This document shows, one piece after another, positions 26,174-33,704 of a stretch of DNA of 50,044 bases. Both the position numbers and the translations under genes were made by a program. Every line of letters begins with the position of its first letter. Position 1 is the stretch's first letter. Source of the stretch: Oscillospiraceae bacterium (GTDB lineage: Bacteria > Bacillota > Clostridia > Oscillospirales > CAG-272); contig SVSR01000012.1 of assembly GCA_015064205.1 (NCBI GenBank), forward strand, positions 1-50,044, given 5' to 3'. The notes below the pieces were generated by a model. It made no database searches. It had not been told where the DNA came from and saw nothing but the letters and a program-made list of their open reading frames with translations.

Positions 26174-28399
26174 ATGAAAATTCTGATGACTCTTATGGGT
26201 CTGGAAATAGGCGGCGCTGAAACTCACGTGGTTGAGCTTGCATGTGAGCTTAAACGTATGGGACACACGGTTGTTGTATCTTCTTCAGGCGGCGTGTACG
26301 AAAAAGAGCTTAACGATAACTCTATAAAGCACGTAAAACTCCCGCTGGCCACTAAAGACCCGATTTCACTTACACGCTCGTACTTCGGGCTTAAAAGACT
26401 TATCAAACAAGAGAAGTTTGATATAGTACACGCTCATGCAAGAATACCCGGTGTAATATGCGGTTTACTCGCAAAAAAGCTGAAATTCAAATATATAACA
26501 ACAGCGCACTATGATTTCAAGATCAATCTGTTTTATAAAAAGGTTACCAACTGGGGAGAATATCAGCTTGCGGTAAGCCACGATCTAAAAAATTATCTTA
26601 TTGAAAAATATGGAGAAAATCCCGATAACATTTCGGTAACAATAAACGGTATTGATACAGATAAATTCACAAGCGAGCTTGACAATGCAAAAATATTTAA
26701 TGAGTTTTCAATAAATAAAGATGTCAAACGAGTTCTGTACGTTGGCCGTATAGACAAGGAAGTTGCGCACGCCGCTTTAAGGCTTGCCGAAGATGCTTAC
26801 AAAATTGCACAAAAGCACCCCGGCACACAAATTATAATTGTTGGCGGCGGCTCTGCGTTTAATGACCTTGAAGAGTATGCAAACAAATCCAATATAATTG
26901 CAGGATATAAATGCGTTACACTTACCGGACCCCGTACAGATATATCTGCTTTTACGGCCATGTGTGACGTATTCGTCGGTGTGTCGCGTGCCGCACTTGA
27001 AGCAATGGCTGCAAAAAGACCTGTTGTGCTTGCAGGCGCACAGGGATATATGGGCATATTCGACGAAACTAAGCTTGAGGTAGCACGTGCAAACAACTTT
27101 ACCTGCCGAGGGGAAGTCATTCCTGACGGGGACATGATTGTAAACGATGTATGTAAGCTTTTAAGCTATGATGATTCGGTATTAAAATCGCTTGGCGAAT
27201 ACAATCACGAGGTTGTTAAAAAATATTACTCCGTTTCAAAGATGGCAGGCGACTATCTTAAGGTTTATGAAAATGCAGGCTCAAGCCGTTATGAAAAAGC
27301 AGACGTGATCATAAGCGGCTACTATGGTTTTTCAAACCTCGGCGACGATACTCTGCTTCGTTCGCTTATAGGCGCGCTCAGGCGCGAAAAGCCTGATATC
27401 AAAATAACGGTACTCTGCTCAAAACCGGAAACGATGAGTTCGCTCTATGGCGCAAGATGCATAAACAGATACAATATACCCGCTATACTCCGCGAAATGA
27501 GAAAAGCAAAAATACTAATAAACGGCGGCGGTAATCTTATCCAGGACGGAACAAGCAAAAAAAGCTTATTCTATTACACCGGCATAATGAAACTCGCTAA
27601 AAAATGCGGACTGAAAACCGTGCTTTATGCAAATGGTATAGGACCGCTCTATAACGAGATAAGCCGCAAACGTGCAAAAGACGCAATTGACAACTGCGAT
27701 CTTATAACGCTGAGAGACCCCGATTCTATCGACCTGCTTAAAAATATCGGTTGCGCGGATGCTGCAAAAAAAGCAAAGATAAGCGCCGACCCTGCTTTTT
27801 GCGGACTTGAAAGCGACCCAAAATGGATAAAATTCATTCTTGAGCGAGAGGGTCTCAATAAAGATCCAGGATACTTTATGGTGTCAGTCAGAAGCGGAAA
27901 CACTCTTTCAAAAGAAGATTTTGATGAGAGAGTTTTAGCCGAAATGACCAAAGCTATAAAAGCCATCAGTGAAAAATATTCCCTTTGTCCGATATTCGTA
28001 CCGTTTCAAAGTAAAATAGACGATGATATGACAAAGGCACTTTACAAGGCAAGCGGTAAAGGTATAATACTCTCAAATCTTAAAGCAAGTGAGCTTTGCG
28101 GAATAATCAATATCTGCAAGTTCACGTTAAGCATGAGACTTCACCTTCTTATCTTCTCTGCATCCGAGGGCATACCGATGATAGGCTTGTCATACGATAA
28201 AAAAGTCGATTCATTTCTGAATTATATTGACTCACCGAATCTATTGGATATAAGAAGCTTTAAATGCGAAGATATCATAAGAATGGCAGACGATATAATG
28301 AAAAACTCAGAAAACATTAAATCTGCTCTGTCAGAAAAAGCAAAAAAATTCAGAGCACTTGCAGAAGATGATGCAAAAGAAGTAATTAAGCTTTTATAA
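26174..28399 (+). CDS. csaB: Fusion of GT4-type glycosyltransferase and CsaB polysaccharide pyruvyltransferase
   Basis: A 741-residue two-domain protein. Residues 1-370 are a GT-B glycosyltransferase of family 4 type: MKILMTLMGLEIGGAETHV, VHAHARIPGV, VLYVGRIDKE and the SRAALEAMAAKRPVV donor-site region (the upstream Glu of the usual E-x7-E is not evident). Residues 375-741 match CsaB: VIISGYYGFSNLGDD, ILINGGGNLIQD, VLYANGIGPLY, SMRLHLLIF and IGLSYDKKV. CsaB adds a pyruvyl ketal to the secondary cell-wall polymer that anchors SLH-domain proteins. No internal stop or frameshift is seen, so the fusion is real in this sequence. The gene follows prsA by 24 bp and ends in a strong terminator. Whether the first domain makes the acceptor of the second is inference. 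Confidence 0.88.
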   Translation: MKILMTLMGLEIGGAETHVVELACELKRMGHTVVVSSSGGVYEKELNDNSIKHVKLPLATKDPISLTRSYFGLKRLIKQEKFDIVHAHARIPGVICGLLAKKLKFKYITTAHYDFKINLFYKKVTNWGEYQLAVSHDLKNYLIEKYGENPDNISVTINGIDTDKFTSELDNAKIFNEFSINKDVKRVLYVGRIDKEVAHAALRLAEDAYKIAQKHPGTQIIIVGGGSAFNDLEEYANKSNIIAGYKCVTLTGPRTDISAFTAMCDVFVGVSRAALEAMAAKRPVVLAGAQGYMGIFDETKLEVARANNFTCRGEVIPDGDMIVNDVCKLLSYDDSVLKSLGEYNHEVVKKYYSVSKMAGDYLKVYENAGSSRYEKADVIISGYYGFSNLGDDTLLRSLIGALRREKPDIKITVLCSKPETMSSLYGARCINRYNIPAILREMRKAKILINGGGNLIQDGTSKKSLFYYTGIMKLAKKCGLKTVLYANGIGPLYNEISRKRAKDAIDNCDLITLRDPDSIDLLKNIGCADAAKKAKISADPAFCGLESDPKWIKFILEREGLNKDPGYFMVSVRSGNTLSKEDFDERVLAEMTKAIKAISEKYSLCPIFVPFQSKIDDDMTKALYKASGKGIILSNLKASELCGIINICKFTLSMRLHLLIFSASEGIPMIGLSYDKKVDSFLNYIDSPNLLDIRSFKCEDIIRMADDIMKNSENIKSALSEKAKKFRALAEDDAKEVIKLL

Positions 28400-28438
28400 A
28401 AATAGCATGCACAGCAAAAATGTTGTGCATGCTATTTT
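28399..28438. terminator. Bidirectional terminator between csaB fusion gene and tepA
   Basis: A ~17-bp stem containing AATAGCATGCACAGCA on the left (28399-28415) and its complement on the right (28422-28438, one G-T pair), with A and T runs at the ends serving both strands. Confidence 0.9.
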
Positions 28439-29149
28439 TCATTTTTTGTATTCTTTAATCATTTCGTGAAGTGCATCAAGCGCATCTCCAAGTCCCCCGA
28501 CCTTGTCAATAAGTCCGCATTCTACTGCAGCATAACCGTCTATTATACTTCCGATATCCGTTGCCATTTCATCGGTGCGCGACATATATTCCGCAAGCTT
28601 TTCTTTAGTAATTTTGCTGTGAGCGGTAACAAACGAGCATATTCTCTCCTGCATTCTGAAAAGATACTCAAACGACTGCTCTACCCCGATAACAAGCCCT
28701 GTTGTACGTACGGGGTGAATAGTCATAGTAGCACTCGGTACGATAAAGGATTTTTTTGCGGATACCGCAAGCGGCACGCCTATTGAGTGCCCTCCGCCAA
28801 GTACAAGCGAAACGGTTGGTTTTCTCATTGTTGCAATAAGCTCGGAAATTGCCAGTCCTGCTTCAACATCACCGCCTTGGGTATTCAGTACAACGAGCAG
28901 CCCGTCTATCTGTTCGCCCTCTTCTACTGCCGTCAGAAGAGGAATGATATGCTCGTATTTGGTTGCCTTTTGTGTGTTGTCAAGAACGTAATGTCCCTCG
29001 ATCTGGCCTATTATGGTAAGACAGTGTATGTTAATACCGTCTGAGCGAGTTGTGACACTTCCGCTTTTTTCTATATTGTCAAGCATCTCTCCCGTACCCT
29101 TGCTGTTGTCAAAATCGGTCTTTATATCATTTTTACTGTCAATATTCAT
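28439..29149 (-). CDS. tepA: TepA-like ClpP-family serine protease
   Basis: A 236-residue Clp-protease-fold protein of the TepA/YmfB type, described as translocation-enhancing and thought to degrade signal peptides or membrane-associated peptides. The oxyanion strand LNTQGGDVEAGLAI, nucleophile Ser122 in GGGHSIGVPL and His145 in MTIHPVR fit the ClpP catalytic layout; a distal acidic residue in DIGSIIDGYAAVECGLID completes it. The N-terminal ~40 residues are polar and likely disordered. ATG 29149 follows GGGGGA; a TTG one codon earlier is less likely. Monocistronic between a promoterless-looking gap and a bidirectional terminator. Confidence 0.88.
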   Translation of the reverse strand: MNIDSKNDIKTDFDNSKGTGEMLDNIEKSGSVTTRSDGINIHCLTIIGQIEGHYVLDNTQKATKYEHIIPLLTAVEEGEQIDGLLVVLNTQGGDVEAGLAISELIATMRKPTVSLVLGGGHSIGVPLAVSAKKSFIVPSATMTIHPVRTTGLVIGVEQSFEYLFRMQERICSFVTAHSKITKEKLAEYMSRTDEMATDIGSIIDGYAAVECGLIDKVGGLGDALDALHEMIKEYKK

Positions 29150-29221
29150 CAAAAATCCCCCGTTTCGGTCATTTTAATTAAAATTCTTTTATAGTTTTTG
29201 CAAAATATGTGAGTTTAATTC

Positions 29222-29250
29222 TTTACAAGTCGGATTTTTTGTAGTATAAT
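29222..29250 (+). promoter_or_regulatory. SigA promoter of the pduL cluster
   Basis: TTTACA (29222-29227), 17-bp spacer, TATAAT (29245-29250), 40 bp before the pduL start. Confidence 0.82.
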
Positions 29251-29290
29251 ATATCTGTTAATCTTTAAACAATTAAAGGATGGTCGAAAA

Positions 29291-29866
29291 ATGGACAACA
29301 AAATCTTAATCGAAACCTCGGCAAGACACGTTCATCTTACAGAAGAACACATCGAAATCCTTTTCGGTAAGGGTCATACTCTTACAAACAAGAAGGATCT
29401 GAGCCAGCCCGGTCAGTATGCATGCGTTGAGCGTGTTAACCTCGTTGGCCCCAAGAAGGAAATCGCAGGCGTAAGCATCCTCGGTCCTGCAAGACCTGCT
29501 TCTCAGGTTGAAATTTCCTTCACTGATGCAAGAACACTCGGTGTTACTGCTCCCGTTCGTGAAAGCGGCGACGTTAACGGCTCTGCTCCCGTTAAGCTCG
29601 TTGGCCCCGAAGGCGAAGTTGAGCTTGCTGAAGGCGTTATCATCGCAAAGCGCCACATTCACCTTACACCCGAAGACGCTGAAAAATTCGGCGTTGCAGA
29701 TAAAGAAATCGTCTCTGTTAAAGTTACTAACAACGACCGCACAACTGTATTCGGCGACGTTGTATGCCGTGTAAGCCCCAAGTTTGCGGCTGCTATGCAT
29801 ATCGACACGGACGAAGCTAACGCTGCTTGCGCATTCGGCGAGTGCTACGGCGAAATCATTAAGTAA
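29291..29866 (+). CDS. pduL: Phosphate propanoyltransferase / phosphotransacylase PduL
   Basis: Interconverts acyl-CoA and acyl phosphate and can replace Pta in acetate or propionate formation. The two PduL domains each show their histidine-rich metal motif: ARHVHLT (His13, His15) and KRHIHLTPEDAEKFGV (His122, His124). At 191 residues the protein starts directly with the first domain and has no N-terminal encapsulation helix, and no shell-protein genes are nearby, so it is a cytosolic, housekeeping form. Codon use is biased toward a highly expressed set, as for rplS. First gene before the Fe-S scaffold and GGGtGRT genes; acetate kinase is not next to it. Confidence 0.92.
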   Translation: MDNKILIETSARHVHLTEEHIEILFGKGHTLTNKKDLSQPGQYACVERVNLVGPKKEIAGVSILGPARPASQVEISFTDARTLGVTAPVRESGDVNGSAPVKLVGPEGEVELAEGVIIAKRHIHLTPEDAEKFGVADKEIVSVKVTNNDRTTVFGDVVCRVSPKFAAAMHIDTDEANAACAFGECYGEIIK

Positions 29867-29908
29867 AAAACAGGTTTAACCTGAAATAAATAATAAGGAG
29901 ATATAACA

Positions 29909-30601
29909 ATGATCTATTCACATGAAGTTGAAAACATGTGTGTTGTTGCCAAGGGTCCTCACCACGGTCCCGCACCTATCCCGGAAGAGGGAAAGTGGGT
30001 GCAGGCAAAGGAAATCACCGACATTTCTGCTTATACACACGGTGTGGGCTGGTGTGCTCCTCAGCAGGGCGCCTGCAAGCTCTCACTCAACGTTAAGGAC
30101 GGTATTATCGAAGAAGCTTTGGTTGAAACAATCGGTTGCTCGGGTATGACACACTCTGCGGCTATGGCTGCTGAAATCCTCCCCGGCAAGACTCTTCTCG
30201 AAGCTCTTAACACAGACCTCGTTTGCGATGCTATCAATACTGCTATGCGTGAACTCTTCTTACAGATAGTTTACGGCCGTTCACAGTCTGCTTTCTCTGA
30301 AGGCGGTCTCGTTATCGGCGCAGGTATGGAAGACCTCGGTAAAGGCGAACGTTCCATGGTTGGTACAATGTACGGAACAAAGGCTAAGGGTGTTCGTTAC
30401 CTCGAAATGACAGAGGGTTATTGCACAAGAATGGCACTTGATGCTGATAATCAGGTAATCGGTTACGAATTCGTATCACTCGGCAAGATGACCGACTTCA
30501 TCAAGAAGGGCATGGAGCCTAACGAAGCATACGAAAAAGCTAAGGGTACATACGGCAGATTCGCAGACGCTGTTAAGTACATCGATCCTCGTAAAGAGTA
30601 A
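29909..30601 (+). CDS. NifU-like iron-sulfur cluster assembly scaffold-type protein
   Basis: A 230-residue protein that resembles the IscU/NifU N-terminal fold, with cysteines at 49 (GVGWCAPQQG), 56 and 77 (ETIGCSGMTHS), the last in the position of a scaffold Cys, plus YCTRM near 172. It is longer than ordinary IscU (~130) and has a C-terminal segment, so it is a distinct subgroup. It is paired with the GGGtGRT gene (17 bp downstream), a conserved arrangement in anaerobes as far as I recall. No cysteine desulfurase is nearby. Whether it builds clusters or binds another ligand is unknown. Strong GGAG ribosome binding site and highly biased codons suggest abundant protein. Confidence 0.75.
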   Translation: MIYSHEVENMCVVAKGPHHGPAPIPEEGKWVQAKEITDISAYTHGVGWCAPQQGACKLSLNVKDGIIEEALVETIGCSGMTHSAAMAAEILPGKTLLEALNTDLVCDAINTAMRELFLQIVYGRSQSAFSEGGLVIGAGMEDLGKGERSMVGTMYGTKAKGVRYLEMTEGYCTRMALDADNQVIGYEFVSLGKMTDFIKKGMEPNEAYEKAKGTYGRFADAVKYIDPRKE

Positions 30602-30618
30602 TAAGGAGGTAATGTATA

Positions 30619-31617
30619 ATGGCAAAATTTGAAGGTTACGAGAGACGTGAGGCGAAGATCCTCGCAGCTCTTAAAGAATACGGAATCAACTCCATTGACG
30701 AGTGCAAGGAGATCTGCGATGCTAAGGGAATCGACCCGTACAAGATCGTAGAAGAAACACAGCCCATCTGCTTTGAAAATGCAAAGTGGGCATACACAGT
30801 AGGCGCAGCTATTGCAATCAAGAAGGGCTGCACAAAGGCATCTGACGCCGCTGCCGCTATTGGTATCGGTCTTCAGTCATTCTGCATCCCCGGTTCTGTT
30901 GCTGAAAACCGTAAGGTTGGTCTTGGCCACGGAAATCTCGGTTCAATGCTTCTCTCCGAAGAAACAGACTGCTTCTGCTTCTTGGCAGGACACGAATCAT
31001 TTGCAGCTGCTGAAGGCGCTATCAAAATAGCTCTTAACGCTAACAAGGTTCGTAATAAACCTTTGCGCGTTATCCTTAACGGTCTCGGCAAGGACGCCGC
31101 TATGATTATTTCAAGAATCAACGGCTTTACATACGTTCAGACACAGTTTGATCCTTATACTGAAGAAGTTAAGGTAGTTAAGGAAACAGCATACTCAACA
31201 GGCGACAGAGCAAAAGTTAAGTGCTACGGTGCAGACAGCGTTCCCGAGGGCGTTGCTATAATGAGACTCGAAAACGTTGGCGTTTCCATCACCGGTAACT
31301 CCACTAACCCCACACGTTTCCAGCACCCCGTTGCAGGAACATACAAGAAGTGGTGTAACGAAAACGGCAAGAAGTACTTCTCTGTTGCATCCGGTGGTGG
31401 TACAGGACGTACACTCCACCCCGACAACATGGCAGCAGGCCCTGCTTCCTACGGTATGACAGATACAATGGGCAGAATGCACGGCGACGCACAGTTCGCA
31501 GGTTCTTCATCAGTTCCGGCTCACGTTGAAATGATGGGACTTATCGGCGCGGGTAACAACCCCATGGTTGGTATGACCGTTGCTGTTGCAGTTGCTATCG
31601 AAGAAGCTTGCAAGTAA
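30619..31617 (+). CDS. GGGtGRT family protein (function unknown)
   Basis: A 332-residue protein named for the glycine-rich motif GGGTGRT, present here at residues 259-265 in SVASGGGTGRTLHPDN. The family occurs in anaerobic Firmicutes and some other anaerobes and has no assigned reaction. Other visible features are several cysteines (EECK, QPICFENAK, SFCIPGS, TDCFCFLAG), a glycine- and alanine-rich C-terminal IGAGNNPMVGMTVAVAVAIEE, and no signal peptide or membrane helix. It follows the NifU-like gene with an AGGAGGT ribosome binding site and has the same high-expression codon pattern; a terminator comes next. Coupling with PduL suggests central metabolism, which is inference. Confidence 0.88.
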   Translation: MAKFEGYERREAKILAALKEYGINSIDECKEICDAKGIDPYKIVEETQPICFENAKWAYTVGAAIAIKKGCTKASDAAAAIGIGLQSFCIPGSVAENRKVGLGHGNLGSMLLSEETDCFCFLAGHESFAAAEGAIKIALNANKVRNKPLRVILNGLGKDAAMIISRINGFTYVQTQFDPYTEEVKVVKETAYSTGDRAKVKCYGADSVPEGVAIMRLENVGVSITGNSTNPTRFQHPVAGTYKKWCNENGKKYFSVASGGGTGRTLHPDNMAAGPASYGMTDTMGRMHGDAQFAGSSSVPAHVEMMGLIGAGNNPMVGMTVAVAVAIEEACK

Positions 31618-31633
31618 TTTAGTATAATACTAC

Positions 31634-31671
31634 AAAAAGCATCGCCGCAGTTTTGCCGTGATGCTTTTTTT
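31634..31671 (+). terminator. Terminator of the pduL-scaffold-GGGtGRT unit
   Basis: AAAAAGCATC (31634-31643) pairs with GATGCTTTTT (31660-31669), followed by more T residues. Confidence 0.88.
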
Positions 31672-31727
31672 GTATCCAAAGTCGAAGATTTTGTCCAAGT
31701 TTCTATGTAAAAGTATCCAATGCTATA

Positions 31728-31756
31728 TTGATTTGCATTAAAAGTTATGTTATAAT
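31728..31756 (+). promoter_or_regulatory. Promoter of the SGNH-dockerin gene
   Basis: TTGATT (31728-31733), 17-bp spacer, TATAAT (31751-31756), 41 bp before the start. Confidence 0.72.
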
Positions 31757-31797
31757 AAACATGTATTAAAAAAACACAAAATGTTTTGGAGGAATTT

Positions 31798-33540
31798 ATG
31801 AAAAAGTTTATTATAAGCATCCTTATTATCGCTTTTATGCTTTTTCTGTGTATTTGCGCATCGGCCGCTACTCTCGAAAGCTTTGAGCTCAATATTCAGG
31901 CTTACCGTTTGCTCGCTGGCGAAAGCATAAAGCTTACTCCCATAGCATCTCCGTCTGATGCAGAATATACCGTTACATATACAACTGACAGTGAAGCTGT
32001 TGCCAAGGTTGACAATACCGGTAAAATCACAGCGGTTGCTGCGGGCGATACTTATATTACTGCTACAACAGACACAGGTCTTACATCAAAATGTCACGTG
32101 TTTGTATACGATGAAAATCTTCCTGCTCTCAAATTTATTGCTTCCGACTATACCGGCGAAGTAACTGAAATTGTAGTAAACGCACTCGGCGACTCTATAA
32201 CACAGTTTGCAAGTAACCGTCCTCCTGTTGGTAACGTATACAATACCGGAAACTATCACGACTGGTGGGGAAAATGGTATCACGTTGATAACGTAAATTA
32301 CGGTATTGGCGGCACAAGAATCTCAGGTTCAGGCGACACAGCATTCGTAAACCGTTATGTTGAAATGGGCGAAGCTGATATGGTAGTTGTAATGGGTGGT
32401 ACGAATGACTTTTGGGGTTGGCCCGCTCCTCAGATCGGTGGAGAAAACGACCGTCAGAAAACCACAATCCGCGGTGCCGTCAGACTTCTCATAGAAGGCC
32501 TTATTGAAAAATATCCAGATGGACAGATCGTATTTTTATCTCCCACAAGAAATGCACTTGATGCAGAAGATGCCACAACGACAAACGGCGACACAAAAGA
32601 CGATTTTGTAAATGCTATTACAGATATCTGTAACATATATAACATTCACATTGTCGATCTTTTCTACCCCGAAGAGCTTGACTTCAGAGAAGCAAAGCGC
32701 GAAGACGGCTACTACGGCGACCTTATGCCTGACGGAACCCACCCAAGCCCCGAAGCCCACAAAATCATAGCAAATTATGTACTCGCTGACCTTGAAGCTG
32801 CAGGAATCATTGAAGTAATAGATTCTGTAATAATTGAATCCGGCAAATGCGGTGACACTCTCGAGTGGACTATCGACCACAGAAATGAGCTTGTAATAAC
32901 CGGCACGGGTGCTATGGCTGACTATGAAATAGCCGGTGCACCGTGGGCAGAATATGCAACTGATATAGTAAAAATCACCTTTGACGGCAACGTAACGTCA
33001 ATTGGTAATAATGCTTTTGCAGGCATGAGTTCTCTTCCGTTAATCAATGTTCCCGGAAATACGACAACAATCGGCACATCCGCATTTGCAGGATGCACTT
33101 CGCTTAAAAATCTAATTATCCCCACTCTTGTTACAAACATTGGCGAAAATGCATTTAACGCTTGCTCAAACCTTGCAGTTGTAACAATCCCCGAATCGGT
33201 AACTGCTATCGGAGATGGTGCATTCGCAAACTGTGCAGACACACTGACCATCCGTAGCTTTACAGGCAGTGCTGCAGAAACGTATGCAAGTACAAACTCA
33301 ATCACATTTATTGAAATAACGGGTGACATTCCCGGCGACGTTGACGTTGACGGTAAAGTAGATTCCATAGACGTTATCAAGCTTGCAAGACATCTTGCAA
33401 CCTGGACGGGATACGAAAATATCAACATGACAAACGCTGATGTAGACGGCGACGGTGAGATCACTGTAAGCGACTCTGCTATACTTGCAAGACACTGGGC
33501 TGGTTGGATCAAATATCAGGATCTTCCCTATGCCGCATAA
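31798..33540 (+). CDS. Secreted SGNH hydrolase with Big_2, BspA-type LRR and dockerin domains
   Basis: A 580-residue exported multidomain protein. Order: signal peptide (1-24, CICASAA), bacterial Ig-like Big_2 domain (about 25-105), SGNH/GDSL esterase (about 123-340) with GDSI (Ser133), GGTRI, GGTND and DGTHPS (Asp312, His315), then BspA-like LRR_5 repeats (about 348-500; recurring AF-x-x-C-x-x-L-x-x-x-x-IP), and a type I dockerin (512-580) with paired calcium loops DVDVDGKVDSID and DVDGDGEITVSD. The esterase may deacylate plant or microbial polysaccharides, and the dockerin would fix it to a cohesin scaffold. GGAGG sits 5 bp before ATG 31798; the upstream TTG at 31786 is part of that site. 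Own promoter and terminator. Confidence 0.88.
   Translation: MKKFIISILIIAFMLFLCICASAATLESFELNIQAYRLLAGESIKLTPIASPSDAEYTVTYTTDSEAVAKVDNTGKITAVAAGDTYITATTDTGLTSKCHVFVYDENLPALKFIASDYTGEVTEIVVNALGDSITQFASNRPPVGNVYNTGNYHDWWGKWYHVDNVNYGIGGTRISGSGDTAFVNRYVEMGEADMVVVMGGTNDFWGWPAPQIGGENDRQKTTIRGAVRLLIEGLIEKYPDGQIVFLSPTRNALDAEDATTTNGDTKDDFVNAITDICNIYNIHIVDLFYPEELDFREAKREDGYYGDLMPDGTHPSPEAHKIIANYVLADLEAAGIIEVIDSVIIESGKCGDTLEWTIDHRNELVITGTGAMADYEIAGAPWAEYATDIVKITFDGNVTSIGNNAFAGMSSLPLINVPGNTTTIGTSAFAGCTSLKNLIIPTLVTNIGENAFNACSNLAVVTIPESVTAIGDGAFANCADTLTIRSFTGSAAETYASTNSITFIEITGDIPGDVDVDGKVDSIDVIKLARHLATWTGYENINMTNADVDGDGEITVSDSAILARHWAGWIKYQDLPYAA
33334..33530 (+). repeat. 197-bp dockerin-coding repeat, copy A
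   Basis: Aligns without gaps to 35328-35524, differing by three synonymous third-position bases (AAA/AAG, AAG/AAA, GCT/GCA). It covers the dockerin module; identity stops sharply on both sides. Confidence 0.96.
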
Positions 33541-33558
33541 ATACGTTTAATAAGCTTT

Positions 33559-33590
33559 AAAGCAGACATTGTGCAGAATGTCTGCTTTAT
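33559..33590 (+). terminator. Terminator after the SGNH-dockerin gene
   Basis: AAAGCAGACATT (33559-33570) pairs with AATGTCTGCTTT (33577-33588), then an interrupted T run. Confidence 0.82.
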
Positions 33591-33605
33591 TTATGCCAAT
33601 TTTAG

Positions 33606-33634
33606 TTGACACTTCCAATCGCATATGATATAAT
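33606..33634 (+). promoter_or_regulatory. Promoter of the second dockerin gene
   Basis: TTGACA (33606-33611), 17-bp spacer, TATAAT (33629-33634): both hexamers perfect; 70 bp before the start. Confidence 0.85.
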
Positions 33635-33704
33635 CATTCATACAAGCATATAGTTTTGTGTAACAACTATGATTGAATATATTATTATACTTAAAGGAGT
33701 ATTT

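Noticed and set aside
29306-29800. 164-codon - strand frame opposite pduL
   Set aside because: Produced by the strong codon bias of pduL; no start signal and low-complexity composition.
29291-29866. pduL as part of a bacterial microcompartment
   Set aside because: No shell-protein genes are nearby and the protein lacks an N-terminal encapsulation extension.
29871-29883. Palindrome CAGGTTTAACCTG between pduL and the NifU-like gene as a terminator
   Set aside because: Loop is too small for a stable hairpin and no T run follows; could be a processing or binding site but nothing supports it.
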